Positions 1 to 7,494 of a DNA stretch of 64,000 nucleotides are shown piece by piece (the stretch's first letter is position 1; every line of letters starts with the position of its first letter). The notes beneath the pieces were generated by a model, which was not told the DNA's origin, did no database searches, and saw only the letters and a list, made by a program, of their open reading frames with translations. The translations under genes and the position numbers were made by a program. The stretch lies in contig NZ_JBPODT010000003.1 in NCBI RefSeq assembly GCF_051390635.1, positions 186,001 through 250,000 on the forward strand, read 5' to 3'. The stretch comes from Microbaculum sp051390635. Lineage in GTDB: Bacteria > Pseudomonadota > Alphaproteobacteria > Rhizobiales > Tepidamorphaceae.

Positions 1-660
1 TTGTCGCGCGGCTTTCGCGCGCTGGTGCTGACCAACGCCATGCAGCCGATGCAGCGCCCGTCGGTCAGCGCCGGCCTCGTGCGTCTGCGCCAGGCCTACG
101 GCGACAGGCTGGTGATGCGCGTCAGCCTCGATCACTACACCGCCGAACTGCACGAGCAGGAGCGCGGCGCCAAGACCTTCGACAAGACGCTCACCGGCCT
201 CGACTGGCTCGCGGAAAACGGCTTCTCGGTCGCGATCGCCGGCCGCTCCGTCTGGGGCGAGCCCGAGCCGGTCGCGCGGGCGGGCTACGCGGCGCTGTTC
301 GCCGAACGCGGCTGGCCGATCGACGCCGACGACCGCGCCGCCCTCGTCATCTTCCCGGAGATGGACGCCCGCGTCGACGTGCCCGAGATCACCACCGCCT
401 GCTGGGGCATTCTCGGCCTGTCGCCGAACGCCATGATGTGCGCGACGAGCCGCATGGTGGTGAAGCGCCGGGGCGCCGCCGCGCCCACCGTCCTGCCCTG
501 CACGCTGCTGCCCTACGACGACGCCTTCGAGATGGGCGCGACGCTGGCCGAGTCGCTCGCCGCGGATGGCGGCATGTTCTCGCGCGGCGCCGTCAAGCTC
601 TGCCACCCGCACTGTGCCAAATTCTGCGTCCTCGGCGGCGGCTCCTGCGCGCCGGAATGA
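1..660 (+). CDS. Radical SAM protein, C-terminal part (5' end outside window)
   Basis: This is the last ~219 residues of a gene that enters from the left edge, so the TTG at base 1 need not be the real start. The visible part looks like the second half of a radical SAM TIM-barrel: strand-like stretches such as RALVLTNAM and RLVMRVSLDHY, then a C-terminal cysteine cluster (CHPHCAKFC followed by GGGSC) that could bind an accessory Fe-S cluster. The CxxxCxxC motif of the core domain would lie upstream and cannot be seen. The substrate is unknown. The gene ends 112 bp before the helicase gene on the same strand. The radical SAM assignment is by overall resemblance. Confidence 0.6.
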   Translation: MSRGFRALVLTNAMQPMQRPSVSAGLVRLRQAYGDRLVMRVSLDHYTAELHEQERGAKTFDKTLTGLDWLAENGFSVAIAGRSVWGEPEPVARAGYAALFAERGWPIDADDRAALVIFPEMDARVDVPEITTACWGILGLSPNAMMCATSRMVVKRRGAAAPTVLPCTLLPYDDAFEMGATLAESLAADGGMFSRGAVKLCHPHCAKFCVLGGGSCAPE

Positions 661-772
661 CCGGGCGCGAGGTGGCGTCCATTCAGGATTTCCCGCCCCC
701 GGGGGCGGATTTCGCGCGCCCCGGCCGACCCCGCGATAGACGCGGCGGATTTGCGGCGCTACCTCTGTTTTC

Positions 773-3340
773 GTGAGCGTTACCGAGCCGATCGCCGACC
801 TCGATCTCCTGCCCGAGCCCTTCGCCGGCTGGTTCGCCGCGCGCGGCTGGGTGCCGCGGCCGCATCAGCTCGCCCTGCTCGCCAAGGCCCGCGCCGGCCG
901 GTCGGCCCTGCTGATCGCGCCGACCGGGGCGGGCAAGACGCTCGCCGGTTTCCTGCCGAGCCTGGTCGCGCTGGCGGCGACGCCGCGGCACAAGCCCGGC
1001 ACGGCGGCCAGCCGCGCCTCGCCGCTGCACACGCTCTACATCTCGCCACTGAAGGCGCTCGCCGTCGACGTCGCCCGAAACCTCGAGACGCCGATCGCCG
1101 AGATGGGTCTCGACATCCGCGTCGAGACCCGCACCGGCGACACGCCGCAATCGAAGCGCCAGCGCCAGCGCTACGACCCGCCGCAGATGCTGATGACGAC
1201 GCCCGAGCAGATCGCCCTGCTGATCGCCAGTCGCGAGGCGCCGACGCTGTTCGCCAACCTGAAGACGATCGTGCTCGACGAGCTGCATGCCCTGGTCACC
1301 TCCAAGCGCGGCGATCTGCTGGCGCTGGGGATCGCCCGGCTGCGGTCGCTGGCGCCGGGCCTGCGCGTCGTCGGCCTGTCGGCGACCGTCGCCGACCCAC
1401 AGGCGCTCGCCCGCTGGCCGATGGATCAGTCGGACGGCCCCAATGCGGATACCGCCCACGCCGATACCGCCGTCGCCGATCTCGTCGTCGTCGAGAGCGG
1501 CGTCGCCGCCGACGTCGCGATCCTGGCGCCGAAGGAGCGGGTGCCCTGGGCCGGGCATTCGGCCCGCTACGCGCTCGGCGCGATCTATGAGGCGATCCGC
1601 GCGCATCAGACGACGCTCGTCTTCGTCAACACCCGCAGCCAGGCCGAGATGCTGTTCCAGGAACTGTGGCGCATCAACGAGGACGGGCTCGCCATCGCGC
1701 TGCATCACGGTTCCCTCGACGTCGGCCAGCGCCGCAAGGTCGAGGCGGCGATGGTCGCCGGCGCGCTCAAGGCGGTGGTCTGCACCTCCACGCTGGATCT
1801 CGGCGTCGACTGGGGCGACATCGATCTCGTGGTCAATGTCGGCGCGCCGAAGGGCGCGAGCCGGCTGGCCCAGCGCATCGGCCGCGCCAACCACCGCCTC
1901 GACGAGCCGTCCAAGGCCCTGCTGGTGCCCGCCAACCGCTTCGAGGTGATGGAATGCGAGGCGGCGCTGGAGGCGCTCGCCGAGAACGCTCAGGACTCGC
2001 CGCCGCCGCGCACCGGCGCGCTCGACGTGCTGGCCCAGCACGTGCTCGGCTCCGCCGTCGCCGCGCCGTTCGATGCCGATGCTCTCTACCGGGAAGTGAC
2101 CGGCACGGCGGCCTATGCCGATCTCGATCGCGCGACCTTCGACCGCGTCGTCGATTTCGTCGCCACCGGCGGCTACGCGCTGAAGACCTACGAGCGCTAC
2201 GCCCGCATCCGCAGGACCCCGGAAGGCAGATGGCGCGTCTCCAACCCTACGGTCGCCCAGCAGTACCGGCTCAATGTCGGCACCATCGTCGAGGCGCCGA
2301 TGCTGAAGGTCCGGCTGGTCCGGGGTGGCCGCTCCAGGGCGCTCGCCGGCGGGCGCATGCTCGGCGAGATCGAGGAATGGTTCGTCGACCAGCTCGCGCC
2401 CGGCGACACCTTCGTCTTCGCCGGCCACATCCTGCGGCTGGAAGGTCTGCGCGAGACCGAGGTCTACGTATCCCGCGCCGTCAACGAGGACGCCAAGGTG
2501 CCCTCCTATCAGGGCGGCAAGTTCCCGCTGTCGACCTATCTCGCCGACCGGGTGCGCGCGATCCTGGCCGATGAACGGCTGTGGCGCCGGCTGCCCGGCG
2601 AGGTCGGCGAATGGCTCGGGGTGCAGAAGCTGCGCTCGGTCATTCCGCGCCGCGACCAGCTTTTGGTCGAGACCTTTCCGCGCGGATCGCGCTTCTATCT
2701 CGTCTGCTATCCCTTCGAGGGCAGGCTTGCCCACCAGACGCTCGGCATGCTGCTGACGCGCCGGCTGGAGCGCATGCGCGCCCGCCCGCTCGGCTTCGTC
2801 GCCTCGGAATACGCGCTCGCCGTCTGGGGCCTGGGCGATATCGCCGCCATGATCCGGATGGGCCGGCTATCGCTCGCCGACCTGTTCGACCAGGACATGC
2901 TCGGCGACGATCTGGAGGCCTGGCTCGCCGAATCGAGCCTGATGAAGCGCACTTTCCGCACCTGCGCCACCATTTCGGGGCTGATCGAACGGCGCCATCC
3001 CGGCAAGGAGAAGACCGGCCGCCAGATGACCGTGTCTTCCGACCTGATCTACGACGTGCTGATGAGCCACGAGCCCGACCACGTCCTGCTGCAGGCGACC
3101 CGCGCCGACGCGGCCACGGGCCTGCTCGATGTCGCCCGTGTGGGCGACATGCTGCGGCGCACGCGCGGCAGGATCGTCCACCAGGCGCTCGACCGGGTGT
3201 CGCCGCTCGCCGTGCCGGTGCTTCTGGAGATCGGCAAGGAGCCGGTGCACGGCGAAGCCGACGAAAGCCTGCTCGCCGAGGCCGCCGACGCGCTCATCGC
3301 CGAGGCGATGGGCGAGGCCGCCGTCAGGCCGCTGCGCTGA
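773..3340 (+). CDS. Ligase-associated DNA damage response DEXH-box helicase (Lhr-like)
   Basis: 855-residue superfamily 2 helicase of the Lhr type. Walker A is APTGAGKT (about residues 49-56), the DEXH box is DELH (about 171), motif III is SAT (about 203) and motif VI is QRIGRANHR (about 366), followed by the winged-helix and Lhr C-terminal regions. Families of this length occur in bacterial clusters with an ATP-dependent DNA ligase, an exonuclease and the phosphoesterase PdeM. PdeM is encoded 1 kb downstream, which supports the subfamily call. The start is GTG at 773. It is expected to act in the cytoplasm on damaged DNA. The ligase and exonuclease genes are not in the window. Confidence 0.93.
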   Translation: MSVTEPIADLDLLPEPFAGWFAARGWVPRPHQLALLAKARAGRSALLIAPTGAGKTLAGFLPSLVALAATPRHKPGTAASRASPLHTLYISPLKALAVDVARNLETPIAEMGLDIRVETRTGDTPQSKRQRQRYDPPQMLMTTPEQIALLIASREAPTLFANLKTIVLDELHALVTSKRGDLLALGIARLRSLAPGLRVVGLSATVADPQALARWPMDQSDGPNADTAHADTAVADLVVVESGVAADVAILAPKERVPWAGHSARYALGAIYEAIRAHQTTLVFVNTRSQAEMLFQELWRINEDGLAIALHHGSLDVGQRRKVEAAMVAGALKAVVCTSTLDLGVDWGDIDLVVNVGAPKGASRLAQRIGRANHRLDEPSKALLVPANRFEVMECEAALEALAENAQDSPPPRTGALDVLAQHVLGSAVAAPFDADALYREVTGTAAYADLDRATFDRVVDFVATGGYALKTYERYARIRRTPEGRWRVSNPTVAQQYRLNVGTIVEAPMLKVRLVRGGRSRALAGGRMLGEIEEWFVDQLAPGDTFVFAGHILRLEGLRETEVYVSRAVNEDAKVPSYQGGKFPLSTYLADRVRAILADERLWRRLPGEVGEWLGVQKLRSVIPRRDQLLVETFPRGSRFYLVCYPFEGRLAHQTLGMLLTRRLERMRARPLGFVASEYALAVWGLGDIAAMIRMGRLSLADLFDQDMLGDDLEAWLAESSLMKRTFRTCATISGLIERRHPGKEKTGRQMTVSSDLIYDVLMSHEPDHVLLQATRADAATGLLDVARVGDMLRRTRGRIVHQALDRVSPLAVPVLLEIGKEPVHGEADESLLAEAADALIAEAMGEAAVRPLR

Positions 3341-3345
3341 GAAGG

Positions 3346-3546
3346 TCAGCCGCCCTGGTTCGGCCGGATCCGCTTCAGCAAGTCCCACACCGGCAGCGCC
3401 GACAATCCGCCGATCAGCCCCGCGCCGTAGCTCGGCAGCGGAAAGCCCAGGATCATCTGCCACAGGTATCCGGCGACGTATCCCGCGACCAGCATCACCA
3501 CGATGGTGATCAGCAGGCGTTGCCACAACGGCATCAGTAGTTTCAT
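3346..3546 (-). CDS. Small hypothetical membrane protein
   Basis: 66-residue protein with two hydrophobic stretches: residues ~8-30 (LLITIVVMLVAGYVAGYLW) and a weaker one at ~37-55. The C-terminus is basic (LLKRIRPNQ). It starts at ATG 3546 with GGAG-like sequence upstream on the minus strand. It is convergent with the helicase gene (5 bp between ends) and divergent from the methyltransferase gene. No family is recognised. Compact coding capacity and the plausible membrane segment support a real gene, but nothing shows its function. Confidence 0.6.
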   Translation of the reverse strand: MKLLMPLWQRLLITIVVMLVAGYVAGYLWQMILGFPLPSYGAGLIGGLSALPVWDLLKRIRPNQGG

Positions 3547-3635
3547 GGACGGCTCCTCTCGCTTGGGCGGACAATAGCCTTATTCGCGGTGGCCGCGCTA
3601 TGGTAGCCCGACAGCGAAACAACGGGAGAGGAGAC

Positions 3636-4283
3636 TTGGCAGACGAGACGACCAAAGCCACATCGCGCAAGCTCAAAAGCATCCAGTCCGCCGATGCGGC
3701 ATCCCTGGCCGACTACTATGATGATTGGGCGCGGTCCTACGACAAGGACCTGGAAGACCTCGGCTACGAAGCGCCGCTGCGCGCCGCCGGTTTGCTCAAG
3801 GCGCACGGGATGTCGGCGACGGCCCCCATCCTCGACGCCTGTTGTGGAACCGGGCTGACCGGACGTCGGCTGGCCGAGGCCGGCTTCGAGCATGTGGACG
3901 GCTTCGACATTTCTGAGGCGTCGCTCGACGAGGCGCGGACGGTGGCCGCCTACGACGGGCTTTTCCGGCAGGACATGAACGATCCGTTGCAGGCGCCGGA
4001 CGGCGCCTATGACGCGGTTGTGTGCATCGGCTCGATGACATACGCGGAAAGACCCGAGCAGCTTCTGCGCGAATTCTGCCGCGTCGCGCGCCCCGGCGGG
4101 ATCGTCCTGTTCACCCAGCGCACCGACTACTGGAGCGACGACTTCGCCGGCATTCTCCATCGCCTCGAAGAGGCGGGTCTCTGGCAGTGGCTCGAAAAGA
4201 CGGAGCCGCAGCCCTATCTGCCGCGCCACCCGGAGTTCGCCGACGCGATCAAGGTCGTCTACGCGGTCTTTCGCGTGGTATGA
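3636..4283 (+). CDS. Class I SAM-dependent methyltransferase
   Basis: About 215 residues with a Rossmann methyltransferase fold. Motif I is ILDACCGTGLTGRRLAEAG, followed by GFDIS at the end of strand 2 and VVCIGSMTYAERPEQLL for the post-II region. The substrate is unknown; the layout resembles small-molecule methyltransferases with a Methyltransf_11/25 core. An in-frame ATG at 3600 exists, but TTG 3636 is preceded at ideal distance by GGGAGAGGAGA, so TTG is the preferred start. The gene stands between the helicase and pdeM, which are neighbours in many genomes, and no link to DNA repair is evident. Confidence 0.85.
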   Translation: MADETTKATSRKLKSIQSADAASLADYYDDWARSYDKDLEDLGYEAPLRAAGLLKAHGMSATAPILDACCGTGLTGRRLAEAGFEHVDGFDISEASLDEARTVAAYDGLFRQDMNDPLQAPDGAYDAVVCIGSMTYAERPEQLLREFCRVARPGGIVLFTQRTDYWSDDFAGILHRLEEAGLWQWLEKTEPQPYLPRHPEFADAIKVVYAVFRVV

Positions 4284-4357
4284 GCGCAATATCCGGTCGC
4301 CGCTCGAATCGGGCATAAGAACGCCGTGGCATCACTCTGCGGCGGAGGCGGCGGGAC

Positions 4358-5080
4358 GTGACATCGGTGGCGCTGATGATCGATCGGTCGGCGGAAGATC
4401 CGGTAGCGGCGATCCATGTCGCCGGCGCCGTCCTGATGCCGGATCCCTCCGGGGCGCTGTGGTGGCCCTCGGAAGCCGTTTTGGTCGTCGCCGACCTGCA
4501 TCTGGAAAAGGGCTCGGCGCTCGCCGGCCGCGGCGCTCTGGTGCCGCCCTACGACACCGCCGCGACCCTGGAGCGGCTGGCACGCGTGATCGAGACGCGC
4601 CGACCGCGCACGGTGATATCGCTCGGCGACTCGTTCCACGACGTCGGTGCCGGCGACCGTTTTCCCGAACCGTACCGCGCCCGGCTTGCCGCGCTTCAGC
4701 ACGGCCGCGACTGGCTGTGGATAGCCGGTAACCACGACCCGACGCCCCCCGCGACCATCTCCGGCGACTGGTTCGAGGAGCTTGCGGTCGGTGGCCTGGT
4801 TTTCCGCCACGAGCCCGATGCGGCCGCGCCGGACGGCGAGATCGCCGGGCATCTGCACCCTTCCGCCAGGGTGCGCCTGCGTGGCCGCAGCGTCCGGCGG
4901 CGCTGCTTCGCCGGCGACGGACGGCGGCTGGTCATGCCCGCCTTCGGCGCCTTCACCGGCGGCCTGAACATCCTCGACAAGGCCTATTCCGGGCTGTTCG
5001 AGAGACAGGCGCTCGCCGCCTGGATGATCGGCGACAAGGCCGTCTATCCGATCGCCGGGCGCAGGCTGGTGCCGGACTAG
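4358..5080 (+). CDS. pdeM: Ligase-associated DNA damage response endonuclease PdeM
   Basis: 240-residue calcineurin-like metallophosphoesterase. All metal-binding motifs are present in order: VADLHLEKG (D-x-H), LGDSFHD (GD-xx-HD), AGNHD (GNHD) and GHLHP (GHxH). The spacing and the LHLEKGSALAGRG segment are typical of PdeM, the nuclease encoded with the ligase-associated helicase. Known family members are metal-dependent nucleases thought to act with the ligase, exonuclease and helicase on damaged DNA. The start is GTG at 4358. It is separated from its usual helicase partner by a methyltransferase gene. Confidence 0.92.
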   Translation: MTSVALMIDRSAEDPVAAIHVAGAVLMPDPSGALWWPSEAVLVVADLHLEKGSALAGRGALVPPYDTAATLERLARVIETRRPRTVISLGDSFHDVGAGDRFPEPYRARLAALQHGRDWLWIAGNHDPTPPATISGDWFEELAVGGLVFRHEPDAAAPDGEIAGHLHPSARVRLRGRSVRRRCFAGDGRRLVMPAFGAFTGGLNILDKAYSGLFERQALAAWMIGDKAVYPIAGRRLVPD

Positions 5081-5092
5081 GAAAGCGCGCCC

Positions 5093-5578
5093 CTAGCCGG
5101 ACAGCACCACCATTTCGGCGATCGCCGTGACGACGAGCGCGACCACGGCGGCGGCGGTGAGGCGGATGCGCAGCGGCGCGAACCAGACCGGCGCCCGGCC
5201 CTCGCCGACGGCGCGAACATCGAGCCAGGCCTGAAGCAGGAACGCGACGATCAGCAGCGCCTGTCCTTCGAACCCCGACAGGATCAGCGAGACCCAAGCC
5301 GCCAGCGGCGGCAGGACGCTGATGACGAAGCCCTGCGTGCGCTCCGAGCCGTAGAGCGGCCCCATCGCCATTCCCCAACGGATGCCGCCCAGGAACGACA
5401 GCACCAGCGCGCCATAGACGCTGGTCGCGAACGCAATGAAGGCGGCGACGCCGATATCCGCGATGGCCATCGGGCCGATGGCGCCGACCACGAAGGGAAC
5501 AACGCCGGCCCAACCGATGACGACGGCGGCGAGCGGCGCCGTTTCGTTGCCGATGGGCTGGTCGGATAGAATGGTCAT
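5093..5578 (-). CDS. DUF3429 family membrane protein
   Basis: 161-residue integral membrane protein with about five hydrophobic helices. It carries the segment FLGGIRWGMAMG, characteristic of the DUF3429 family found widely in Alphaproteobacteria; no biochemical role is established. The start is set at ATG 5578, which has GGGGAAACG upstream on the minus strand. A longer frame reaches ATG 5638, but it would run through three tandem copies of a 13-bp repeat and encode a non-conserved polar leader. It is convergent with pdeM. Confidence 0.85.
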   Translation of the reverse strand: MTILSDQPIGNETAPLAAVVIGWAGVVPFVVGAIGPMAIADIGVAAFIAFATSVYGALVLSFLGGIRWGMAMGPLYGSERTQGFVISVLPPLAAWVSLILSGFEGQALLIVAFLLQAWLDVRAVGEGRAPVWFAPLRIRLTAAAVVALVVTAIAEMVVLSG

Positions 5579-5589
5579 GGTCGTTTCCC

Positions 5590-5627
5590 CTGAGATTGCC
5601 GCCTGAGATTGCCGGCTGAGATTGCCG
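5590..5627. repeat. Tandem repeat, three 12-bp units at 13-bp period
   Basis: CTGAGATTGCCG occurs at 5590-5601, 5603-5614 and 5616-5627, separated by single bases. The array lies immediately upstream of the likely start codon of the DUF3429 gene, in its 5' leader. Confidence 0.9.
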
Positions 5628-5667
5628 TCCTTGGCCATCGCCTGGATCGCAGCCCGCGATGCCGCGA

Positions 5668-6441
5668 TCAGCCGCGGCGGAACAAGACGCTTCCCAGCCA
5701 GCCGACGCCGAAGGCCATGGCGACCGTTCCCAGACCGTAGATGAGCGGCTGTCTGTGCGCGAGATTGAAGATCGCCGCCTCGAACCCCGTCTTGACCACC
5801 CAGAACCCGAGCTTTTCCGTCGCCAGAAGGGCGCCGTCCCCGAAGACGTGGACGCGGGCCCTGTAGCCGCCGGTGCGGATATTCGCGGGAAGCGGGATCT
5901 GCGCCATGAACATGCGCGGCGTCAGCATCTCCACGGCATCCGAGTTCTCGAAATACAGCTCGTTGCTCTGCTCGCGGCGCAGAAGCGCATTGCGGAACTC
6001 CGCGGCAACCCGTTTCGGTTGATCCGTGGCCGTTTCGATCCTGAGGAAGTCGAGGCCGATCTGCTGGCGTTTCAGGGCCGGCGGCGACGAAATCTCTTCG
6101 AGCGGCCTGTTCGTCAGGACGGCGTAGTAGGACGGGGCGTTCTTGAACTCGACGCCGGCGCCGTTGACCCAGATGCCGCCGGCGCGTTCCTTGCGCCAGA
6201 CCACCATGTTGTTGGCCGGCCCTTCGATGACGATGGCGACGTCATAGCCCTCCGACCGGCGCCCGACGGTCGCCGCGTCGCGCTCGACGGTGCCGAACAG
6301 GACGAGTTCGGTGCCGACGAAATTGGACCGGATCTCGATGCGCTTCGACGACAGCGCCGCGATGACGGTCTCCGCCTGCGCCGCGGATGCCGCCACGGCG
6401 GCCAGGCTCGCGATCGCCAGGACGAGCAGGCTGCGCATCAT
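5668..6441 (-). CDS. TIGR02186 family membrane-anchored protein
   Basis: 257 residues with an N-terminal signal peptide (MMRSLLVLAIASLAAVAASAA, cleavage probably after AQA), a long extracytoplasmic beta-rich domain (ALSSKRIEIRSNFVGTELVLFG) and a single C-terminal membrane helix (~LIYGLGTVAMAFGVGWLGSVLF). This is the layout of the TIGR02186 family of Alphaproteobacteria, nearly always encoded beside a TauE/SafE exporter. Its start codon overlaps the stop of the upstream exporter gene by four bases (ATGA type), so the two are translationally coupled. It is probably a periplasmic partner of the transporter; the mechanism is unknown. Confidence 0.88.
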   Translation of the reverse strand: MMRSLLVLAIASLAAVAASAAQAETVIAALSSKRIEIRSNFVGTELVLFGTVERDAATVGRRSEGYDVAIVIEGPANNMVVWRKERAGGIWVNGAGVEFKNAPSYYAVLTNRPLEEISSPPALKRQQIGLDFLRIETATDQPKRVAAEFRNALLRREQSNELYFENSDAVEMLTPRMFMAQIPLPANIRTGGYRARVHVFGDGALLATEKLGFWVVKTGFEAAIFNLAHRQPLIYGLGTVAMAFGVGWLGSVLFRRG

Positions 6442-7370
6442 TCCGGTGCTCCCGTGGCGATCGTCAGCGAGTAGAGGTCCGTCGGCGTCGCCACCAGCCC
6501 GTAGAGCATCCGCACGCCGACCGCCAGCACGAGCAGCGCCAGCAACAGCCGCAACTGTTCGCCGCGCAGCTTCAGCCCGGCCTGCACGCCGAACTGCGCG
6601 CCCATGACGCCGCCGATCATCAGCAGCAGCGCCAGGACCGAATCGACCGACTGCGTCGTCACCGAGTGCAGCACCGCGGCGAAGGCGGTCACGAAGATGA
6701 TCTGGAACAGCGAGGTGCCGATGACGACGTTGGTTGGAACCCGCAACAGGTAGATCATCGCCGGCACCATGATGAATCCGCCGCCGACGCCCATGATCGC
6801 GACCAGGAGGCCGATCAGCGCGCCGAGAATGGCGACCGGCAGCACGCTGATGTAGAGCTTCGAGCGCTTGAAGCGCATTCGCACCGGCAACCGGTGCAGC
6901 CAGGTGTGCTGGCCCGGACGCCGCGCCGCCACAGAGCGGCCGAGACGCCGGCGGATAATCGCCCGCCCGCTTTCCACCAGCATCATTCCGCCGACGCCGC
7001 CGAGGAACAGCACGTACAGGATGCCGATGATGAGGTCGAGCTGACCGAAGCGGCGCAGCCAGCTGAACAGCACCACGCCGAGCGCGGCACCGACCAGACC
7101 GCCGGCGATCAGGATCACGCCGAGCGAGACGTCGATGGTCTTTCGCTGCCAGTGGGCGAGCGCACCCGAAACCGACGACGCCACGATCTGTCCCGTCTGG
7201 GTCGCCACGGCGACGGCCGGCGAGATGCCCGTGAAAATCAGAAGAGGGGTGAGTAGAAAACCGCCGCCGACCCCGAACATGCCCGACAAGAAGCCGACTG
7301 CCGCACCCATTCCGAGCAGCATGAACATGTTAACGGCGATTTCGGCGATGGGTAGGTATATCTCCATCAC
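6438..7370 (-). CDS. Sulfite exporter TauE/SafE family protein
   Basis: 310-residue polytopic membrane protein. The GMGAAVGFLSGMFGVGGGFL stretch near the N-terminus and the second GVGGGFI repeat (about residue 205) are the hallmark glycine-rich motifs of the TauE/SafE (COG0730) family. Members export sulfite, sulfoacetate or other organosulfur anions, or take up sulfur compounds. It is the promoter-proximal gene of a two-gene operon with the TIGR02186 gene. An AT-rich imperfect palindrome ~30 bp upstream may be an operator. The exact substrate cannot be read from the sequence. Confidence 0.9.
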   Translation of the reverse strand: MMEIYLPIAEIAVNMFMLLGMGAAVGFLSGMFGVGGGFLLTPLLIFTGISPAVAVATQTGQIVASSVSGALAHWQRKTIDVSLGVILIAGGLVGAALGVVLFSWLRRFGQLDLIIGILYVLFLGGVGGMMLVESGRAIIRRRLGRSVAARRPGQHTWLHRLPVRMRFKRSKLYISVLPVAILGALIGLLVAIMGVGGGFIMVPAMIYLLRVPTNVVIGTSLFQIIFVTAFAAVLHSVTTQSVDSVLALLLMIGGVMGAQFGVQAGLKLRGEQLRLLLALLVLAVGVRMLYGLVATPTDLYSLTIATGAPE

Positions 7371-7399
7371 ACGACCTGCGGGGCGAGAGCCCGATCACA

Positions 7400-7417
7400 T
7401 ATTAGAAAAATCTCATA
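7400..7417 (-). promoter_or_regulatory. AT-rich imperfect palindrome upstream of TauE/SafE operon
   Basis: TATTAGA-AAAA-TCTCATA, with six of seven arm positions paired, stands 30-47 bp upstream of the exporter start in an otherwise GC-rich genome. The form resembles operators of ArsR-family sulfide/persulfide repressors (BigR/SqrR type), which control TauE/SafE genes in related bacteria. No such regulator gene lies in the window, so this is a tentative operator or promoter element. Confidence 0.4.
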
Positions 7418-7494
7418 CTTGTTAATGGCAGCCGTGCCGGCATTGTCAATCTGCCGACGCGGCTGAATTCGCGTTTATTGCTAACCGGAGGTGA

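Noticed and set aside
683..2734. 683-codon open frame antisense to the helicase gene
   Set aside because: It is a GC-rich shadow frame with Arg/Gly/Asp-heavy composition. The helicase on the other strand has all motifs in place.
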